A stretch of DNA of 47,809 bases from Bacteroidales bacterium (GTDB taxonomy: Bacteria; Bacteroidota; Bacteroidia; Bacteroidales; Paludibacteraceae): contig JAAYUQ010000074.1 of the NCBI GenBank assembly GCA_012517575.1, positions 1 to 47,809 of the forward strand, in the 5' to 3' direction. Position numbers and translations under genes: made by a program. Numbering within the stretch: position 1 is the stretch's first letter; each line of letters opens with the position of its first letter. The notes under the pieces are model-generated. The model searched no databases, had not been told where the DNA came from, and worked only from the letters and a program-made list of their open reading frames with translations. Shown piece after piece: positions 15,718 through 26,316 of the stretch.

Positions 15718-17619
15718 TTATCTTTTGTTTCTCATAGCTTTTTGCTGCTCGCGCTGCATTTTTTCCATTCTTTCGATCCAACTACTTTTTTTTGCCGGCT
15801 TCTTTTCATTTCGTTTGGCATGCAGTTGAGCCAAAAGTTTCTTTTCGTCTACCATAGCACGAATCACGTAAGTTTGAATAATGGTGATGAGGGTAGAAAG
15901 AAAATAATAGTAACTTAATGCTGCCGAATAATTATTGAAAATAAACATGAACATCACCGGCATCAAATACATCATCCATTTCATTAAATTTCCTCCCGGC
16001 TGATTGGAAGTAGGATTCGTTGACATGTTTAATTTGGTGGAAATAATGCTCGAAATGGTCATCAAGAGGCAGAAAAGGCTGAGATGATTGCCAAAGTACG
16101 GTGTGATAAGAGGAATATAGGCATTCCAACTTAAAATTGAATCGTAAGTTGACAGGTCTTTTGCCCACAAAAAACTTTGCTGACGAAGTTCGATAGAAGC
16201 CGGGAAAAAACTGAACATGGCAAAAAGAATCGGTATTTGCAGCAGAGCCGGAATACATCCACTCATAGGACTGACACCGACTTTGGAATAAAGATCCATA
16301 ACTGCTTTTTGACGTTCCATAGCTTTTTCGGGCGGAATTTTGGCATAAATTTCATCAATCTCGGGTTTCAACACACGCATTTTGGCACTCGAAGTATAGG
16401 TCTTATACGTCATGGGGAAAATGACAATCTTTATGACAATGGTCATTAATAAAATAATGATGCCATAATTTCCGATAAACCTGTTGAAAAAGTTAAACAT
16501 CGGAATAACCATATAACGGTTGATCCACCCGAAAATTCCCCAGCCCAGTGGAATCAGCTCGTGGAGTCTCAATTTCTCATCTTTGCTAAGTCCTTTGTCG
16601 TAACTGGCTAAAATATTGTATTTATTTGGTCCTAAATACATTCTGAAGGTTGTAGCAGATTTACCGGACGGATCAAAAGGAACAGTCATTTCGGCGTGAT
16701 AAAATTTCAGATAGGGAGAATTATCGTCTTCGATTTTACTTTCCAGCAAAGTTGAAGTAAAAGAATCGTCGGCAATGAGTACATTACTGAAAAACTGATC
16801 CTTGAAAGCAATCCATTTCAATTTATTGGCAATTTGCTTGCTGTCGTTTTTGTTTTCTCTTAATTTTTCTACGTCGTCCGAAAGATATTTGTACTGGATA
16901 GTTGAATATCGATTTTCAAATTGCCGTCCCTGTTCCTGCTGACGCAATCGGTTTGACCACTGCATTTCCAGAAAATTTGTCCCGGCAGGCATAATGTTGT
17001 TCATTCGATAAGCTTTGAGGCCAAAGCTGAACATATAATTATTTTGAGGCAACGTGTAGGCAATGTCCATATAACCATCACCGTTTGTTTTAAGGCGAAA
17101 AACAATGGTTTGATTTCCCTGCTTGTCTTTTTTTACAGTCTGTACCGGTTCAAAATAAAGATCCTTTGTATTCAGAATTCGGTTATTATTGGTTACGAGT
17201 GTAAAACCCATATTGCTTTCTTCTCCCTGAAAAAGAATGAGCGGAAGCGAATCGTGCCTGCGATATTTTTTCAATTCGGCAGAGTAAATCCGGGCGCCTT
17301 TATTGGTAAAAGTCAGTTTTAGTACTTCATTTTCCAAAGTAAAGAATTTTTCTTCTCCATGTGCAGCCACGCTGAAATCACCATAAGCATCGTTAATAAT
17401 GGTTGAAGAGTCCTTTTTGGCTGCTATAGAATCCGTAAGTAAAGAGTCTGCCTGATGAATAGCAGCTTCTGTTTCTGCTTTTGCTTTTTGAATCAATGCA
17501 ACAGAATCGTTGTATCGTTTTTGCTTCTCCATCATTTCCTGATTGGGGCGATTCAGCAAGGCAAAAACAACGATTATGGCCGTAATCAACAAAAATCCAG
17601 TTATTGTATTTTTATCCAT
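15718..17619 (-). CDS. yidC: membrane protein insertase YidC
   Basis: It inserts and folds inner-membrane proteins alone or with Sec. The 633-aa protein has an N-terminal membrane anchor (TGFLLITAIIVVFALL), a large periplasmic P1 domain to about residue 360, and five C-terminal membrane segments. The first of these is GNYGIIILLMTIVIKIVIFPMTYK, followed by the coiled cytoplasmic hairpin containing AKMRVLKPEIDEI. The GCIPALLQIPILFAMF segment is the conserved core. The C-terminus is lysine- and arginine-rich, as in other Bacteroidota homologues. It lies between pyrG (58 bp) and gldB (82 bp). Confidence 0.96.
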   Translation of the reverse strand: MDKNTITGFLLITAIIVVFALLNRPNQEMMEKQKRYNDSVALIQKAKAETEAAIHQADSLLTDSIAAKKDSSTIINDAYGDFSVAAHGEEKFFTLENEVLKLTFTNKGARIYSAELKKYRRHDSLPLILFQGEESNMGFTLVTNNNRILNTKDLYFEPVQTVKKDKQGNQTIVFRLKTNGDGYMDIAYTLPQNNYMFSFGLKAYRMNNIMPAGTNFLEMQWSNRLRQQEQGRQFENRYSTIQYKYLSDDVEKLRENKNDSKQIANKLKWIAFKDQFFSNVLIADDSFTSTLLESKIEDDNSPYLKFYHAEMTVPFDPSGKSATTFRMYLGPNKYNILASYDKGLSKDEKLRLHELIPLGWGIFGWINRYMVIPMFNFFNRFIGNYGIIILLMTIVIKIVIFPMTYKTYTSSAKMRVLKPEIDEIYAKIPPEKAMERQKAVMDLYSKVGVSPMSGCIPALLQIPILFAMFSFFPASIELRQQSFLWAKDLSTYDSILSWNAYIPLITPYFGNHLSLFCLLMTISSIISTKLNMSTNPTSNQPGGNLMKWMMYLMPVMFMFIFNNYSAALSYYYFLSTLITIIQTYVIRAMVDEKKLLAQLHAKRNEKKPAKKSSWIERMEKMQREQQKAMRNKR

Positions 17620-17677
17620 AATTATCTAAGAAAATTCACTTTTTTTGCAATAAGAATATTTTTAAATTTGATTGAAA

Positions 17678-19677
<2,000 letters not shown>

Positions 19678-21930
19678 TTACTCAATTACCTTGAATGAAA
19701 TTTCTTTTCCGTCACAACTATTTCCTCCAACCCATAAATTAAAATCGCCCGGTTCAACAACTTTTTTCATGTCAATATTCCAGAATGCAAGTTCTTCAAC
19801 CGGCAATTCAAAGTTAACGGTACGTTTTTCACCGGGTTGCAATGTTACACGGGTAAAACGCTTCAGTTCTTTTACGGGTCTGGTTACTGAGCCCACTTTA
19901 TCTTGAATGTAAAGTTGAGCTACTTCTGTTCCGGCATATTTTCCAGTATTTTTTAAATCAAAACTGAGTTTTAATATGTCATTCTTTTTTAATTCAGAAG
20001 AAGAAATTTTTATGTTACCGTATTCAAAAGTCGTATAGGATAAACCATAACCAAATGGATAAAGAGGTTCAGAACCGGCATCCAGATAAAAAGAACGATT
20101 ACCCAGCGAAGTTTGTCCGGCTTCAAGCGGAATATCATCTATTAGTGTTTCTTCCCCATTGGCAGGCCGTCCCGAACTGTTGTGCGCGTAATAAACAGGA
20201 ATTTGGCCTACTGTTTTTGGAAAAGTCACAGGTGTTTTTCCACTAGGAACTTCCTCACCAAAAAGCAAATCAACTATAGCAGGGCCTCCCATTGTTCCGG
20301 GATGGAATGAATACAAAACTGCTGACGAAAGAGCTGCTTCTTTGGTAATTGTCAGCGGGCGTCCGGCCATGACAACAGTTATAACGGGCTTACCTGTTTT
20401 TGCAACGGCTTCAATGAGTTCTGATTGCGCTCCCTGCAAATTCAAGTCTGCGAGACAATGTGCTTCGCCCGAAAGAATAGATTCTTCTCCAACAAAAACT
20501 AAAACCGCATCCGCTTGCTCGGAAGCTTTCACTGCTTTTGCTATACCATCGGTATTTTTATCACGACTGTAAGCAAGTGCGGGTTCAAAAATTATATTGA
20601 TTTTATTTCCGTATTTTTCTTTTAAAGCGTTCAATGGAGTTATGGTGAAAGCTTTATCTCCGTCGAACACCCAAGTTCCCATTTGCTCATAAGGTGCATC
20701 GGCCATCGGCCCAATGACGGCAATGGTTTTTATGTTTTCATCCAATGGTAAGGTTTGGTTGTCGTTTTTAAGAAGAATAACCGATTCTGTAGCAGCACGA
20801 CGTGCGGCCTCCAAATGAGTTTCAGAGTACATAACAGATGGTTTATTTAGTTCAACGAAAGGATTTTCGAACAAACCCAAGCGAAACTTGATGCGTAAAA
20901 TATTCCGAACCGCATCGTCAATGGTTTCTTGTTTCACTTTTCCTTCTTTTATGAGTTCTTTCAGGTGATTAAAGTAAGTCATACTTACCATTTCCATATT
21001 TACTCCGGCATTGACGGCTTTCATGGCTGCCTCCTTGTCGTCGGCGGCAAAACCGTGAGAAATCATCTCTCTGACAGAAGCCCAGTCGGAAACAACAAAT
21101 CCATCAAATCCCCATTCCTTGCGTAAAACTTGTTTCAGAATAAATTCGTTTCCCGATGAAGGAACGCCATCATTGTCATTAAAAGAGGTCATAAAAGTAT
21201 AAGCGCCCGCTTTTACACTTGCTTCAAAAGGAGGGAGATACACATTACGAAGCAAACGTTCGGGCAAAAAAGTCGAATTGTAGTCGCGTCCACCTTCGGC
21301 AGCTCCATAACCAACAAAATGTTTTGGGCACGCAGCAATGCAAGTCGGGTCATTTGAACCATTTCCCTGAAATCCTTCTACCATAGCTATAGCCATCACC
21401 GAAGTAAGATAAGGATCTTCTCCACATCCTTCTGCTATTCTTCCCCAACGCGGGTCGCGAGCAATATCTACCATAGGAGCAAAAGTCCATTTTATGCCTA
21501 CTGACGAAGCTTCAACAGCTGCAATATGTGCACCGATTTTTACCAGTTCTGGGTCGAAAGTTGCGGCCTGACCTAAAGGAATAGGGAAAATGGTTTTAAA
21601 CCCGTGAATAACATCTCTTCCAATAAGCAGTGGAATTCCCAAGCGCGATTCCTCGACTGCAATCCGCTGAAGAGTATTGATCTTAATTGGATCAATTTCG
21701 TTGATAATGGAACCTATACTGCCTTTTTTTACAAATTCACCCATTGTTTCTATCGACTCAAATGAACTGATTTGATTCATTTGCCCGATTTTTTCTTCAA
21801 GCGTCATCCGAGAAATCAATTTATCTATTTTTTTCTCGACAGGGTCATTTTTTACACCAACAGCCATCAAACTGGAACTAAATAAAAACAAACTTGCGTA
21901 ACTTGCCATTAAAAATTTTATCCACTTCAT
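19678..21930 (-). CDS. bglX: glycoside hydrolase family 3 beta-glucosidase (BglX-like)
   Basis: A 750-aa exo-acting enzyme predicted to release glucose from beta-linked oligosaccharides in the periplasm. A signal peptide (MASYASLFLFSSSLMA) comes first. The N-terminal barrel contains GRDVIHGFKTIFPIPLG, KHFVGYGAAEGGRDYN and the nucleophile motif VVSDW, with D282. The second domain has the IAVIGPMAD strand and ILSGEAHCLADLNL, which carries the likely acid/base glutamate. A C-terminal fibronectin III-like domain ends the protein (KLSFDLKNTGKYAGTEVAQLYI). It starts 12 bp after the GH16 gene, so the two are co-expressed: GH16 cuts the chain and GH3 finishes the oligosaccharides. Confidence 0.95.
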   Translation of the reverse strand: MKWIKFLMASYASLFLFSSSLMAVGVKNDPVEKKIDKLISRMTLEEKIGQMNQISSFESIETMGEFVKKGSIGSIINEIDPIKINTLQRIAVEESRLGIPLLIGRDVIHGFKTIFPIPLGQAATFDPELVKIGAHIAAVEASSVGIKWTFAPMVDIARDPRWGRIAEGCGEDPYLTSVMAIAMVEGFQGNGSNDPTCIAACPKHFVGYGAAEGGRDYNSTFLPERLLRNVYLPPFEASVKAGAYTFMTSFNDNDGVPSSGNEFILKQVLRKEWGFDGFVVSDWASVREMISHGFAADDKEAAMKAVNAGVNMEMVSMTYFNHLKELIKEGKVKQETIDDAVRNILRIKFRLGLFENPFVELNKPSVMYSETHLEAARRAATESVILLKNDNQTLPLDENIKTIAVIGPMADAPYEQMGTWVFDGDKAFTITPLNALKEKYGNKINIIFEPALAYSRDKNTDGIAKAVKASEQADAVLVFVGEESILSGEAHCLADLNLQGAQSELIEAVAKTGKPVITVVMAGRPLTITKEAALSSAVLYSFHPGTMGGPAIVDLLFGEEVPSGKTPVTFPKTVGQIPVYYAHNSSGRPANGEETLIDDIPLEAGQTSLGNRSFYLDAGSEPLYPFGYGLSYTTFEYGNIKISSSELKKNDILKLSFDLKNTGKYAGTEVAQLYIQDKVGSVTRPVKELKRFTRVTLQPGEKRTVNFELPVEELAFWNIDMKKVVEPGDFNLWVGGNSCDGKEISFKVIE

Positions 21931-21942
21931 ATTTTTATCTAT

Positions 21943-23046
21943 TTATTTTTGAAACACTCGAACATAATCAATCTCATAAGTTGCAGGCAATTTGGTTTCA
22001 TCTACTCCCTGAGCTCCGCCCCAGTTTCCTCCCCATGCAAGATTTAACTTCAAATAAAAAGGGGTATTGAAAGGCCATGTTTTTTTGTCCTTTTTTCCAT
22101 CATTGAGAAAAGTAAAATAATTTTCTCCATCCACATATCCTTTAATAAAATTTTCTGTCCATTCTACAGCATACACATGAAAATCAGATTCTGCTGTGGA
22201 AACAAATTTTTCAGCCGTTTTTTGAGTCCCGATTTTGTGATTATATGCTGAACAATGAATGGAAGACGATACCCAGTTTGGACGATAGCCTACTTCTTCC
22301 ATGATATCAATTTCTCCATCATCTGGCCATGCAGAAAAGTTTTTTGGCATCATCCAAAATGCAGGCCAAGTGCCCTTACCTTGAGGCAATTTAAGTCTGG
22401 CTTCAAAATAACCGTATGTCCAGCTTTTGGAAGTATTCATTCTTATAGATATTACCTCGTTCCCTTTCTTTTTGGCAATAATTTTCAATGTCCCATTTGA
22501 AACGACAGAGCAGGTATCACTTCCTTCATAACCAGGAATATATCTTTCCAGTTCATTGTTTCCCCAGCCTCCTCCGCCAGTCTCAAACCACCATTTATTG
22601 GTATTCGGCAGTAAAGGTTTTTCTCCGGGAGCTTGATATTCGTCAAACTCATCCTGCCAAACCAAACGATAACCTTCAGGCGTATTTACCAACAAATGAC
22701 AATCCTGATTAACAGTATATTTTTTTTCATAGTTACCAGATTTGAAAGTTATAATTGCTTTACGTTTGGCATTCGTCGAATTTTCGGTAACCGAAATTTT
22801 TAACGAATCCATTCCTTTATTAATGGTTGAAGAAGAAACACTACACCATGTCTGATCGGAAAAGACAGTAAAATCTGCATTAGAAGTAATTTGAATTATT
22901 TGTTCGGATGTTCCATAATCAAAGTTTAAGGAAGAAGGCAACAACTGTATCTGAATATCTTCAGATAACACTGTTGGAGCATTGTTACTGCAACTTGCCA
23001 TTAAAAAACACAAATAAAATAAAAATGTAAGTAGCGATTTTCCCAT
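21943..23046 (-). CDS. GH16 endo-beta-glucanase lipoprotein with BACON domain
   Basis: A 367-aa surface or periplasmic lipoprotein (lipobox FLMASC, C19). Residues about 30-118 form a BACON-type beta-sandwich with the typical late W-C and V-x-Q pattern. The GH16 domain starts at GYRLVWQDEFDEY. The catalytic motif EIDIME holds E245 (nucleophile), D247 and E250 (acid/base). WGNNELERY and WTYGYFEARLKLP are laminarinase/lichenase features, so beta-1,3-glucan or mixed-linkage glucan is the likely substrate. A TTG at 23055 gives three more residues, but I prefer the ATG at 23046. Confidence 0.93.
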   Translation of the reverse strand: MGKSLLTFLFYLCFLMASCSNNAPTVLSEDIQIQLLPSSLNFDYGTSEQIIQITSNADFTVFSDQTWCSVSSSTINKGMDSLKISVTENSTNAKRKAIITFKSGNYEKKYTVNQDCHLLVNTPEGYRLVWQDEFDEYQAPGEKPLLPNTNKWWFETGGGGWGNNELERYIPGYEGSDTCSVVSNGTLKIIAKKKGNEVISIRMNTSKSWTYGYFEARLKLPQGKGTWPAFWMMPKNFSAWPDDGEIDIMEEVGYRPNWVSSSIHCSAYNHKIGTQKTAEKFVSTAESDFHVYAVEWTENFIKGYVDGENYFTFLNDGKKDKKTWPFNTPFYLKLNLAWGGNWGGAQGVDETKLPATYEIDYVRVFQK

Positions 23047-23169
23047 GACAGGCAAAATGAATGTTGTTTTATAAAGTAAAAATTTTTTATCCTGTTTGTA
23101 AAAGAAATAAATAATGATTTAGCTCAATAATTTGTTATCGTTTTAACGTTTAATTGAAAAAATCTATTT

Positions 23170-23177
23170 CAAAGATA
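23170..23177 (-). promoter_or_regulatory. possible internal -7 box before GH16
   Basis: Read on the minus strand this is TATCTTTG, fitting TAnnTTTG, just after the intercistronic hairpin and 124 bp before the GH16 start. No convincing -33 element is visible. Confidence 0.3.
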
Positions 23178-23178
23178 G

Positions 23179-23216
23179 TTAATAAGAGGCAACACATTCA
23201 TGCTGCCTCTTATTAA
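23179..23216 (-). other. intercistronic hairpin between SGBP and GH16 genes
   Basis: A perfect 13-bp stem, TTAATAAGAGGCA (23179-23191) with TGCCTCTTATTAA (23204-23216), lies 10 bp past the SGBP stop codon. No T run follows on the minus strand, so it may be a leaky terminator or an RNA-stabilising 3' end that lets susCD transcripts outnumber the enzyme genes. Confidence 0.65.
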
Positions 23217-23226
23217 AAAATACAAA

Positions 23227-24729
23227 TTACTGATCAAATGAAAAATCGTCAAAGAAGAAAATTCCGGATCCGGCATGACCTTCACCCCCAAATTGAATAA
23301 CAATTTTATCGTAATCGGTTCGGGTACTAACATTGCTGAAATCGAATTCCAAAGTTACCCATCTATCGAGTGGTATATCTTTTTGAACAATTTCGGTCTG
23401 ATTTTGCCATGCATTTCCTCCCATATCACTATCCTGCAATTTCACTGCCAATTGTGGACGCAATCTTTTTTCTGCAATCCAATCGCCGGCAACAGCATTT
23501 TCTGTAATGAAATCATTGTAGGATGGAATATACACTTTTAAGCGAATTTTGTTTTGAGTAGTTAAGTCAAATTTATAATCAGGTGCTGTAAAAGACAAAT
23601 TGCTATAAAATGCATCCGATTTTTGATAACGATAAACTTTATTGGAAATATTGATCCCTACAGGCGCTGGATTATCTACAATTCCACTGAATGTACCCAT
23701 ATCTTGTGTTACAAAATTAACGGTAAATTCTCCGCTCTCAAAATTTTCAGTCAAAGGAATAGCTTTTGGCTCTTTTACGACAGGAGGAGCTGCCACATTC
23801 AATTCTTCAAGACAATAAACAAATACCCAATCTTGTCCTTCTACAGTATTGTTAACCCGTAAAGCCATAACTTTATCAGTTTGATAAATAATTTCATACT
23901 CCTGGGAACCACAGTAGTATCCCATAAAAGCATTACCTGTTAATGTCAGCTTCGGATAGGCGCCACTTTCGTTAATTGAAAAATTGTAATTTCCACCACT
24001 ATAATCAAAAATAGCATCATCGCCTGAAGTCTCCGTAACGTTGAAGCCTCCTACAGAAGCAGCAGAAGCTTTTCTTCCATATCCCTTTCCACCGTTGGCT
24101 ATTATTAATTGAGCCCCATTTTGGATAAATGTAAATTTAAAATCATAAAGTTTCCATGAACTTTTATCGTTAGCTCCTGCCCCCCACCATTCTTGAGAAT
24201 AGCTGTTTTGGGGTCCTAATCCCATGTGGCCTTTTATAGCTTTACCAGTAGCTTGGGCAACTTCTGCAGCAAAATTATTGTATTGATCAAAAACCCATGT
24301 TTTTCCATCAGCATCATCGGCTCCGCCCGTCAGATTTACATAAACAGGCGTATTGACCAAACTATAATCATTTTGTTCGATTGTAATGACTTTTTCCTTC
24401 GTTGCTGAAGTTCCATTTGACGAATAAACGGTTAATTTTACCGTAAATGTACCAGCGAAAGGATATTTGCCAACTATGGTATCGGTAATTCCTGTGGTTC
24501 CATTACCCAAATCCCATCTCAAAGTGTATACTCCTTGAACTTGTGAAGTATTGATAAAGGTAATTACATTGGGTGAATTCCCAATAATGGTATCCTTGAA
24601 ACTGACCATATCAGCAACAACATCTTCAGAAGCTCCCAATGAATATTCTTCATCTTCCTGTGGACTACATGCTGCAAATGCTAAAATTGACAGCAAAATC
24701 CATATTCCTTTTTTTATTATGTTTTTCAT
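23227..24729 (-). CDS. surface glycan-binding lipoprotein (SusE/F position) with PKD domain
   Basis: A 500-aa lipoprotein (lipobox AFAAC, C21). The acidic residues after the lipidated cysteine (SPQEDEE) resemble the Bacteroidota signal for export to the cell surface. Residues about 40-120 form a PKD domain (ITFINTSQVQGVYTLRWDLGNG ... YPFAGTFTVKLTV). The middle has a WVFDQYNNF ... WWGAG region rich in exposed aromatics. The C-terminal 160 residues look like a beta-sandwich carbohydrate-binding module, ending GSGIFFFDDFSFD. No catalytic motif is seen. Its place after susD fits a surface glycan-binding protein that captures polymer for SusCD. The ligand is inferred from the GH16 and GH3 neighbours. 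Confidence 0.8.
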   Translation of the reverse strand: MKNIIKKGIWILLSILAFAACSPQEDEEYSLGASEDVVADMVSFKDTIIGNSPNVITFINTSQVQGVYTLRWDLGNGTTGITDTIVGKYPFAGTFTVKLTVYSSNGTSATKEKVITIEQNDYSLVNTPVYVNLTGGADDADGKTWVFDQYNNFAAEVAQATGKAIKGHMGLGPQNSYSQEWWGAGANDKSSWKLYDFKFTFIQNGAQLIIANGGKGYGRKASAASVGGFNVTETSGDDAIFDYSGGNYNFSINESGAYPKLTLTGNAFMGYYCGSQEYEIIYQTDKVMALRVNNTVEGQDWVFVYCLEELNVAAPPVVKEPKAIPLTENFESGEFTVNFVTQDMGTFSGIVDNPAPVGINISNKVYRYQKSDAFYSNLSFTAPDYKFDLTTQNKIRLKVYIPSYNDFITENAVAGDWIAEKRLRPQLAVKLQDSDMGGNAWQNQTEIVQKDIPLDRWVTLEFDFSNVSTRTDYDKIVIQFGGEGHAGSGIFFFDDFSFDQ

Positions 24730-24763
24730 AAATTGCTCATTTAAATTTTAAATCGTATTAAAC

Positions 24764-26296
24764 TTATTGCCATTGTCCATTTTGTACCAATTCGTAATCG
24801 GTATTTTTGGTTTTTTCAATTTCACCTTGCGGAATAGGCAAATATTTCATCCAGTCTTGGAAAGTACGAACTGAAAAGTGTTCTGTATCGGTTTCAGTTA
24901 ATTCTGAAGCAGCATCACCCCAACGTACCAAATCCCAGAAACGCATCCCTTCTCCTACAAATTCTTTCCGGCGTTCCAGCTTAATGTTATTGGGAGTTGC
25001 TTCGATTGGGGCAAGTCCGGCTCTGCTGCGAATATCATTTAGGCATTGTTGAGCACTGACACCTTGTACTTCAGACTGACCCTGCATTATTACCAATTCG
25101 ACGTAATTCAATAGTGTTTCAGCATAACGGAAAATACGCAAATTGTTACAATAGTTCAAGTCAACATCTCCCGGAGGAGGATTGTATCCAATACGAGCTG
25201 CATACTTGCGTTGAAACAATCCGGTATTTTGGAATCTTGGTGTATAACTTCCATCAGACCATTTATTAATAGAGGCATCGCGACGAGTATCTCCATTTTC
25301 ATACATATCATAAGTTGCTTGACGAACTGGTCCAAAACCCCAACCGCCTTTAAATACTCCGCTTGGGTCTTTTAATTCGTTGGGAGAAATAAACGCAGGA
25401 AGATTTGTTCCGTAGCCTGACCAAGCATTTCCCCATCCCTTTCCTTCAGGAAGTTGATTGCTTTCAAAAATAGATTCTTTACAAAATTCATTTTCATCTC
25501 GCCACATGGCATCAAAATCTTCAAATAATTCATATTCACCACTAGTAATAATAGCTGCCATATCATCCGTAATTTGTGGATATTTTGACTGGTCTTTCTG
25601 ATACAAAACCACTCTTGCCCGCAACATAAGAGCTGCCGCTCTTGATGCATGACCCAGATCACTGCCGGTAGTTTTCATGGCAAGTCTGCCTTCTGCACAA
25701 GCATAATCCAAATCCTTCATAATATAAGTATAAACGGAATCGGCAGGCATTTGCTTAGCCATGTATGGTGGATTACTCAGTGGTTCCTCAAAGTAAGGAA
25801 TATTTCCCCAGAATTTCCACAGCAAATGGGTATAATAAGCACGTAGGAAATGAGCTTCGGCTTTGTATTGTTCCAATTTGTCCTCATTTACACCGACGGC
25901 ATTGTCACAAGATAACAAAGTGTTGTTGCAACGAGCCAATCCAGTAAAATATATGCTCCAAAGACCATCTAAAGTTGAAGCTGCTGTAGAAGTAAACTGA
26001 GAAAGTTTGTACAATTGCGATTGATCACCAGCATCACCACCTCCCTTGTAAATATCATCGGAACGCAAATCAGACATCAACAAAACAGCATTATAATTGT
26101 AATTTGCATAGCTGTCAAACAGTAAAATTTGATAGGCAGAAGCCAAATTTGACAAAATAGAACCTTCAGTTGCTGTACCTCCCGATTCCAGTTTTTCTGT
26201 GGAAGATGCGGTCAGGAATTCATCGGTGCACGAAGTGATAGTAAATACCCCCACCAATACTGTCGCAATAATAGATATTAATTTATATTTTTTCAT
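24764..26296 (-). CDS. susD: SusD/RagB-family outer-membrane lipoprotein
   Basis: A 510-aa surface lipoprotein (lipobox ITSC, C23) that acts as the lid and glycan-binding partner of the SusC transporter. The N-terminal SusD-like domain contains TEGSILSNLASAYQILLFDSY and helical TPR-like segments (AEAHFLRAYYTHLLWKFWGNIPYFEEPL). The C-terminal domain includes the conserved RYAETLLNYVE and the final ERRKEFVGEGMRFWDLVRWGDA motif with PIPQGEIEKTKN. It follows susC by 20 bp, as SusCD pairs do. Confidence 0.96.
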   Translation of the reverse strand: MKKYKLISIIATVLVGVFTITSCTDEFLTASSTEKLESGGTATEGSILSNLASAYQILLFDSYANYNYNAVLLMSDLRSDDIYKGGGDAGDQSQLYKLSQFTSTAASTLDGLWSIYFTGLARCNNTLLSCDNAVGVNEDKLEQYKAEAHFLRAYYTHLLWKFWGNIPYFEEPLSNPPYMAKQMPADSVYTYIMKDLDYACAEGRLAMKTTGSDLGHASRAAALMLRARVVLYQKDQSKYPQITDDMAAIITSGEYELFEDFDAMWRDENEFCKESIFESNQLPEGKGWGNAWSGYGTNLPAFISPNELKDPSGVFKGGWGFGPVRQATYDMYENGDTRRDASINKWSDGSYTPRFQNTGLFQRKYAARIGYNPPPGDVDLNYCNNLRIFRYAETLLNYVELVIMQGQSEVQGVSAQQCLNDIRSRAGLAPIEATPNNIKLERRKEFVGEGMRFWDLVRWGDAASELTETDTEHFSVRTFQDWMKYLPIPQGEIEKTKNTDYELVQNGQWQ

Positions 26297-26316
26297 ATTT
26301 CTTAGAATTTAAAAGA

